Origin: Candidatus Zixiibacteriota bacterium
GTDB lineage: Bacteria; Zixibacteria; MSB-5A5; CAIYYT01
Reading direction: 5' to 3'
Length of the DNA stretch: 10,817 nucleotides
NCBI GenBank assembly: GCA_023134875.1
Contig: JAGLUH010000378.1
Coordinates: 1-10,817 of the forward strand
This document shows positions 6,917-10,817 of this stretch, one piece after another; positions within the stretch are counted from its first letter, which is position 1, and every line of letters starts with the position of its first letter. A program made the translations under genes and the position numbers. A model generated the notes under the pieces. It had not been told where the DNA came from. It searched no databases and was given only the letters and a program-made list of their open reading frames with translations.

Positions 6917-9064
6917 CTACTCCTGTTTGTTTTTCTGGTGAACAAAGAAATCATCAACTTGTCCGCTGTCGCAGTCGATGCCGATACCGTAGTTGTTGTA
7001 ACCGAAATGCTCATGGCCACGTGCCGGACGCAGCCAGATGGTGTTATTGCCGCAACCGGCTCGCGGCTGCGTTGATCGCGTTGAATCGACATAGTCGAGA
7101 TACTGGTCAACACCGCCGACATCGATCAGGATACCATACGATTGGGCATAGCTGGGAAAGGGCGTGATTGGCGGCTGTGTCCGATACGACTCCCGAAAGT
7201 CCGCCTCGCCCATGCCGGCGGTACCGGCTCTAAGCTGGTAGAGATCGTCACCGCCGAAATCAAACAGGAAGGCATTTGATCTGATGTCTGATAAAGCAAT
7301 CGAGATGATTTTCGCGGAGTAGATGTCGTTACCCTCCCAGTCAATCAAGAAGTTGACCGAAAAATCCCAGCCGAAAGAGAGTCCGGCGCCGGCGGTTTCA
7401 AACAGTTCGTGGCGATCGTCGCCGGTTTCATCGAAGATCGCGCCGATACAGAAATGCGCGCCTGACGCCTGGGTGAAGTAGCAGCTCCTGTAAAAATCGT
7501 TACCGTTGACATCGAAGACGATACCGATCCCGAACCAGTAACCGCAGCCCAGGCTGAAGTTGCCGGAGTAGTATTCGTCATCGCCGAAGCAGTCGATCAA
7601 CACCCCCAGACCACCGGCCCAGCTATGACCGTCGGCACCGTCACCGCGACGGCCGCCACCCCAACCCTGCGCGCTATTGGCATTGATCTTGTGACCGGAA
7701 TGATAGTCACCCCGGTTGAAAACATCCGCAAACGGTTCGGCCGTGTAGTTGTCATTACCGGCATAGTCGGCGAGAATACCGATACCGCCGCCAATGCCAC
7801 CGGCGCCTTGTCCATCGCCTGCTAAGTAATAGTGATCGTCACCGGCGACATCAAAGAGCATACCGACCCCGAAATAACCGCAACCCTGGCCGGAGACGCA
7901 CATCCGGTAATCATCCCGACCGGCAAAATCAGCCAGCAGACCGGTGCCGAAGATTCCGACACCAAAGCTCAGCCGGTCGGCGATGTATTTATCATTACCT
8001 GATAGATCGAGACAGACACCGATGCCGCATATACCGCAACCGAATCGGCGGGCGCTGTTCTCATCGCCGTAGATGTCATCGCCGCTTAGATCAACCAGCA
8101 CTGACAACGGCTGAGTGGCAGAGGAACCGCCACCCGCCAAATAATGATCGTTGCCACCGAAGTCACAGACTAACAGGTAATCTTGAGCAGCAACTTGATC
8201 GTCACCGGCGCCATTGATAACTATGCTGCCCAGGGGCGTGTCGAAATCAAATGAGATATCCCTGCCTTTCTCCACCAGTCGGGAGAGCTTTTTGGCGGCG
8301 ATATCGGTAGCGGCAATCGTCTTGAACGACGCATAGACCAGTGACTGCCAGTCAAGCAGTCGGGCGCAATCATCGAACTGGGGATAGTACTTTTGTCCGT
8401 CACCCTGAGTGGCATCGAGATCATCGATCTGATGGAGCTCGTGGATGATCCGGAGCGGCACATTGCGAAAGGCAAACTCATGATACTTATGGGCGTCGAG
8501 AAGATTCGCCAGCCAGACGGCAAGCACCATCTCGATTCGGGGATCAAGATTGCGGATAAGGGTGTCAAGTTTCTCTTTTAGATTGGGCCAGTCCGCTTTG
8601 TTGCCGAAGGTGCGATACTCGAGATCAACTCCACTTTTAAGATAGATCTGTTCTATGACTGTAAGAAGAGGAGTCTCTGATTCGATACTGTCGATCAGGT
8701 TAGCTGAATAATTGCGAAAACCACCCACTTTACGCTCCCAGGCCAGGTGATAGCTCAACTGGTAGAGGGCGCTGTTGCCGGGAGCCCAAAAAGCGGAATC
8801 CGCCAGATAGTGCTCGACAGCGGCTTTCATCGAGTAGCTGTAATCATATACCTTGAGCGGTTCGGCGAAAAGATCATCAAAGGCAGGCAGCTTATAGGGA
8901 ATCTGGTAAGGATAGCGGTTCCAGTATCCCTTGGGATGATAGCCGAGATCAGCCCTGCTCTTGCCCACCAGGCTCAGCGCCTCATCCAAGAGATCACCGC
9001 CAATTGTGGTTGCTGTAAGCACAGTGATCAGCAGACAAGCAACCAATAGGATCGCGACGCGCAT
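6917..9064 (-). CDS. Secreted GxDxY-repeat protein, predicted beta-solenoid, function unknown
   Basis: The ATG (complement of 9062-9064) is supported by a strong AAGGAGGA site (complement of 9068-9075). The 715-residue product starts with a signal peptide ('MRVAILLVACLLITVLTATT'). Residues about 25-270 are probably helical and rich in aromatic and charged residues ('PYQIPYKLPAFDDLFAEPLK', 'NLDPRIEMVLAVWLANLLDA'); I recognise no family. Residues about 279-707 consist of 13-14 imperfect repeats of about 26 residues with the core 'I/L-G-x-L-x-D-x-x-G-N/D-D-x-Y', linked by Gly-rich turns. Regular short hydrophobic strands with Asp/Asn turns suggest a beta-solenoid. The Asp-rich turns could bind calcium as in RTX proteins, though the motif is not the RTX nonapeptide. 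Several turns carry Cys. There is no anchor or C-terminal sorting domain. It is divergent from the thioesterase gene and convergent with ggt. Secretion is well supported; the fold is inferred and the function unknown. Confidence 0.85.
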   Translation of the reverse strand: MRVAILLVACLLITVLTATTIGGDLLDEALSLVGKSRADLGYHPKGYWNRYPYQIPYKLPAFDDLFAEPLKVYDYSYSMKAAVEHYLADSAFWAPGNSALYQLSYHLAWERKVGGFRNYSANLIDSIESETPLLTVIEQIYLKSGVDLEYRTFGNKADWPNLKEKLDTLIRNLDPRIEMVLAVWLANLLDAHKYHEFAFRNVPLRIIHELHQIDDLDATQGDGQKYYPQFDDCARLLDWQSLVYASFKTIAATDIAAKKLSRLVEKGRDISFDFDTPLGSIVINGAGDDQVAAQDYLLVCDFGGNDHYLAGGGSSATQPLSVLVDLSGDDIYGDENSARRFGCGICGIGVCLDLSGNDKYIADRLSFGVGIFGTGLLADFAGRDDYRMCVSGQGCGYFGVGMLFDVAGDDHYYLAGDGQGAGGIGGGIGILADYAGNDNYTAEPFADVFNRGDYHSGHKINANSAQGWGGGRRGDGADGHSWAGGLGVLIDCFGDDEYYSGNFSLGCGYWFGIGIVFDVNGNDFYRSCYFTQASGAHFCIGAIFDETGDDRHELFETAGAGLSFGWDFSVNFLIDWEGNDIYSAKIISIALSDIRSNAFLFDFGGDDLYQLRAGTAGMGEADFRESYRTQPPITPFPSYAQSYGILIDVGGVDQYLDYVDSTRSTQPRAGCGNNTIWLRPARGHEHFGYNNYGIGIDCDSGQVDDFFVHQKNKQE
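6944..8230 (-). repeat. Coding tandem repeat array, 13-14 GxDxY units
   Basis: Units read from the minus strand include 'LLVCDFGGNDHY', 'VLVDLSGDDIY', 'VCLDLSGNDKY', 'LLADFAGRDDY', 'MLFDVAGDDHY', 'ILADYAGNDNY', 'VLIDCFGDDEY', 'IVFDVNGNDFY', 'AIFDETGDDRH', 'FLIDWEGNDIY', 'FLFDFGGDDLY' and 'ILIDVGGVDQY'. A weaker unit stands at each end ('IVINGAGDDQV' and 'GIDCDSGQVDDFF'). Spacing is about 26 residues in the middle and looser towards the C-terminus. The copies are diverged at DNA level, so the array is old and not a recent slippage expansion. Confidence 0.85.
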
Positions 9065-9221
9065 TTCTCCTCCTTGCTTATGGGAATCAAGCTAATTGAA
9101 CAGGCTGATAAAGACAATTCATATTCACCATCACCTTTCTATCGCCGAGAGATAATGTTTTTCCCTTGGTGAGTGGAGTACCAGGGACTATCTTGGTCTT
9201 TCAACCAGGGAGCCTGTAGCT
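9065..9221. promoter_or_regulatory. Divergent promoter region between the repeat protein and thioesterase genes
   Basis: These 157 bases separate two divergently read genes, so both promoters should lie here unless distant ones are used. On the plus strand TTGAAC (9096-9101) could be a -35, but the hexamer 17 bases on is poor. GATAAT (9151-9156) is a good -10-like hexamer without a well-spaced -35. No operator-like palindrome stands out. The location is better supported than any specific element. Confidence 0.35.
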
Positions 9222-9638
9222 ATGACACAAATCAGTCAGAAGATCATAATTAAATTAAGAGACACCGACGCCGCCGGTTTGCTATTCTTTGCCAATCAGT
9301 TGGTTTACGCTCACGATCTTTACGAGTTATTCCTGGAGCGGATCGGTTTTCCTTTGCCTCAGGTGATCAGGCAGGAACCTTTCCTGCTGCCGATCGTTCA
9401 TGTTGAGTCTGATTATCTGGCTAAGCTGGAAGTCGGCGAACAGGTCGAAATCATCCTGACGGTGGCGAAGATCAGCGACTCCTCCTTTACTCTCGCCTAC
9501 CAGTTATTCAACTCTGCCGGTGAGTTGGCGGGAGAAGCGAAAACCGTTCATGTCGCCGTCGACAAAAAGAGAGGGCAGAAAATCAAGCTCCCTGACAAGC
9601 TCCGTAACGCCCTGACACTGTTCCGCGACGCCCCTTAG
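9222..9638 (+). CDS. menI: Hot-dog acyl-CoA thioesterase, probable 1,4-dihydroxy-2-naphthoyl-CoA hydrolase (MenI type)
   Basis: This 138-residue protein has the usual length of a single-domain 4HBT hot-dog thioesterase. The family signature is at residues 14-35, 'DTDAAGLLFFANQLVYAHDL' followed by YE. D16 aligns with the catalytic Asp of the Pseudomonas 4-hydroxybenzoyl-CoA thioesterase. 'LPIVHVESDYLAKLEVGEQV' is the typical central strand pair. The DTDAAG start and the H-x-x-YE ending resemble the DHNA-CoA thioesterases of cyanobacteria more than YbgC. Those enzymes release 1,4-dihydroxy-2-naphthoate from its CoA ester in menaquinone or phylloquinone synthesis. The neighbouring convergent gene encodes MenE, which makes the CoA ester earlier in the same pathway, and this context supports the assignment. 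A weak Shine-Dalgarno (AGGGAG, 9207-9212) precedes the ATG. The hot-dog thioesterase call is firm; the substrate is inferred, and a general acyl-CoA thioesterase is the alternative. Confidence 0.8.
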   Translation: MTQISQKIIIKLRDTDAAGLLFFANQLVYAHDLYELFLERIGFPLPQVIRQEPFLLPIVHVESDYLAKLEVGEQVEIILTVAKISDSSFTLAYQLFNSAGELAGEAKTVHVAVDKKRGQKIKLPDKLRNALTLFRDAP

Positions 9639-10817
9639 TTATCTTCTTCTTCCCTGATTTTACGGTGATACTCACGCAGGGCTGCCCGGTCGATTTTACC
9701 AATAGCGGTACGCGGCAGTTCTGTCAAGGCAATGATGTCATCCGGCACCTTCAGCCTTGCCAGACGACGTTGCAGAAAGTCAAGCAACGCTTTCTTGTCA
9801 AACTGTTCCGGTTTTGCTGTCTCAATGAACAGCAGCGGACGCTGCCCCCAGGTTTGATTCGTAATAGCGATCACGGCAGCGGCATTGACAGATGGATATG
9901 CCTCCGCTACGCTGATGATCTCAGCAGGATGGACGTTCTCACCGCCGGAGATGAACATATCATCTATCCTGCCTTTCACGACCAGGTAACCATCATCATC
10001 AAGGTAACCGAGATCGCCGGTACGAAACCAATCGCTTTCATTATCACTTGTCAGCTGCCCATCAAGGTAACTAAGGCCTAAGACCTCGCCGCTTACCGCG
10101 ATTTCACCAATACTGTTAGTTGGAAGTTCGCGATTACTTTTATCAATGATATGTACCTGCCGATACTTGAGAGACCGACCAACAGTCGTAAGCCTTTTCG
10201 GTGAATCATCCAGCGACATAGTAGTTACTTGCGAGGCTGTTTCAGTCATGCCATAGGTCATCAGCACCGGCAGCGATAACTTCTTGATCTTTTCTATCAA
10301 TCCTTGCGGTGCCGGCGCACCACCCAGCAGGATCACCTTGAGTGTAAGAGGAATTGCTTCAGTTCGTCGAGATTCAAGCAACCTGTGAAGCTGTGTCGGC
10401 ACCAGTGACAAATGAGTCACTGCGCCCCTGTCGATCAGGCGATTTGTCTCGTCGGCAGTAAAACCGGCAGTTATATATACTGTTGTTCCCGCCAACATCG
10501 AGCGATAGAGAATCGACAAACCGCCGACATGATAGAGGGGCAGCGACAACAGCCAGCAGTCACCTGCTTGCAGCCTGATATTCTCATTCGAGCCGAGAGC
10601 GTTGAAATAATGGTTGGCGTAGCTCAAGATGACGCCTTTCGGTTTGCCGCCGCTGCCGGAAGTGAAGATCAGGGTTGTCTCCTGCTGCGAATCAAGCTGT
10701 GTCGCTGCCTGCGGCTCAGACAGATTGATCTTCTCGAGGCTGGTTTCCCCTTCAGAGTTATCGATCACCAGCACACGAATGTCGAGTTGGTTTACCTGAT
10801 GGCAGTGAGCCTGATCA
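9635..10817 (-). CDS. menE: o-Succinylbenzoate-CoA ligase MenE (5' end missing)
   Basis: The minus-strand frame stays open to the right edge, so the start is outside the window; the GTG at 10772-10774 is internal. About 393 codons are visible, and comparison with usual MenE length suggests roughly the first 70-100 residues are missing. The adenylate-forming motifs appear in order: the phosphate-binding loop 'TSGSGGKPKG' (complement of 10634-10663), 'LPLYHVGGLSILYRS', 'YGMTETASQV', 'WFRTGDLGYLDDDGYLVVKG' followed by 'RIDDMFISGGENVHPAEI', and 'PRTAIGKIDR' with the catalytic lysine codon at the complement of 9695-9697. 'LPLYHVGG' and 'GMTETASQ' are characteristic of MenE among acyl-CoA synthetases. 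The enzyme activates o-succinylbenzoate with ATP and CoA in cytoplasmic menaquinone biosynthesis. Its TAA stop overlaps the TAG stop of the convergent thioesterase gene. Other men genes may lie beyond the right edge. Confidence 0.9.
   Translation of the reverse strand, partial: DQAHCHQVNQLDIRVLVIDNSEGETSLEKINLSEPQAATQLDSQQETTLIFTSGSGGKPKGVILSYANHYFNALGSNENIRLQAGDCWLLSLPLYHVGGLSILYRSMLAGTTVYITAGFTADETNRLIDRGAVTHLSLVPTQLHRLLESRRTEAIPLTLKVILLGGAPAPQGLIEKIKKLSLPVLMTYGMTETASQVTTMSLDDSPKRLTTVGRSLKYRQVHIIDKSNRELPTNSIGEIAVSGEVLGLSYLDGQLTSDNESDWFRTGDLGYLDDDGYLVVKGRIDDMFISGGENVHPAEIISVAEAYPSVNAAAVIAITNQTWGQRPLLFIETAKPEQFDKKALLDFLQRRLARLKVPDDIIALTELPRTAIGKIDRAALREYHRKIREEEDN

Noticed and set aside
6589..7122. 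Minus-strand open frame running from the end of the repeat-protein gene through the convergent intergenic region
   Set aside because: It reads through the palindromic element and the 3' end of ggt in another frame, with no start signal; it is a shadow plus repeat read-through.
6944..8230. RTX calcium-binding toxin repeats in the minus-strand protein
   Set aside because: The units are about 26 residues with a GxDxY core, not the nonapeptide GGxGxDxUx in tandem, and there is no type I secretion signal or neighbouring ABC exporter.
6944..8230. CRISPR-like periodicity at DNA level in the repeat-coding region
   Set aside because: The periodicity comes from diverged codons of a protein repeat; no exact DNA repeats with uniform spacers exist.
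10772..10774. GTG as the start of the MenE gene
   Set aside because: The frame continues upstream to the edge, and starting here would lack the N-terminal part of the adenylating domain.

Overview
The window looks like a chromosomal segment from a Gram-negative bacterium, most likely in or near the FCB superphylum (Bacteroidota-related or candidate-phylum lineages such as Zixibacteria). This placement is an inference. It rests on a large surface protein ending in a FlgD-like/type IX-style C-terminal domain, a PorV/UPF0164-type outer-membrane protein directly behind it, two lipoproteins with clear lipoboxes, and menaquinone genes of the MenE/MenI type. Base composition looks moderate and even throughout. 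I see no transposase, integrase, phage gene, tRNA, rRNA or CRISPR array.

Layout, left to right. (1) 1-3144, plus strand: the 3' part of a multidomain secreted protein (cut by the left edge), then a PorV-like beta-barrel gene 21 nt later. They look like one export/surface unit. (2) 3145-3489: a 345-nt gap holding an 80-bp imperfect palindrome and a weak candidate promoter. (3) 3490-6687, plus strand: a TPR-thioredoxin (TlpA/ResA-like) lipoprotein and a lipoprotein-type gamma-glutamyltranspeptidase with no bases between them, probably one translationally coupled operon acting in the periplasm. (4) 6688-6916: a convergent intergenic region with a compact 51-bp double-hairpin palindrome. (5) 6917-9064, minus strand: a secreted protein of unknown function with an alpha-rich N-terminal half and about 13-14 copies of a 'hydrophobic-D-x-x-G-N/D-D-x-Y' repeat, probably a beta-solenoid. 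(6) 9065-9221: a divergent promoter region. (7) 9222-10817: a hot-dog thioesterase resembling DHNA-CoA thioesterase (MenI type), convergent with and overlapping the 3' end of an o-succinylbenzoate-CoA ligase (MenE) gene that runs off the right edge. These two would supply consecutive parts of menaquinone biosynthesis.

Most of the window is envelope biology: exported surface protein, barrel, periplasmic redox and peptidase lipoproteins, and a secreted repeat protein. The right end is cytoplasmic quinone metabolism. The least explained items are the GxDxY repeat protein and the two unrelated palindromic intergenic elements, which look like members of dispersed repeat families.
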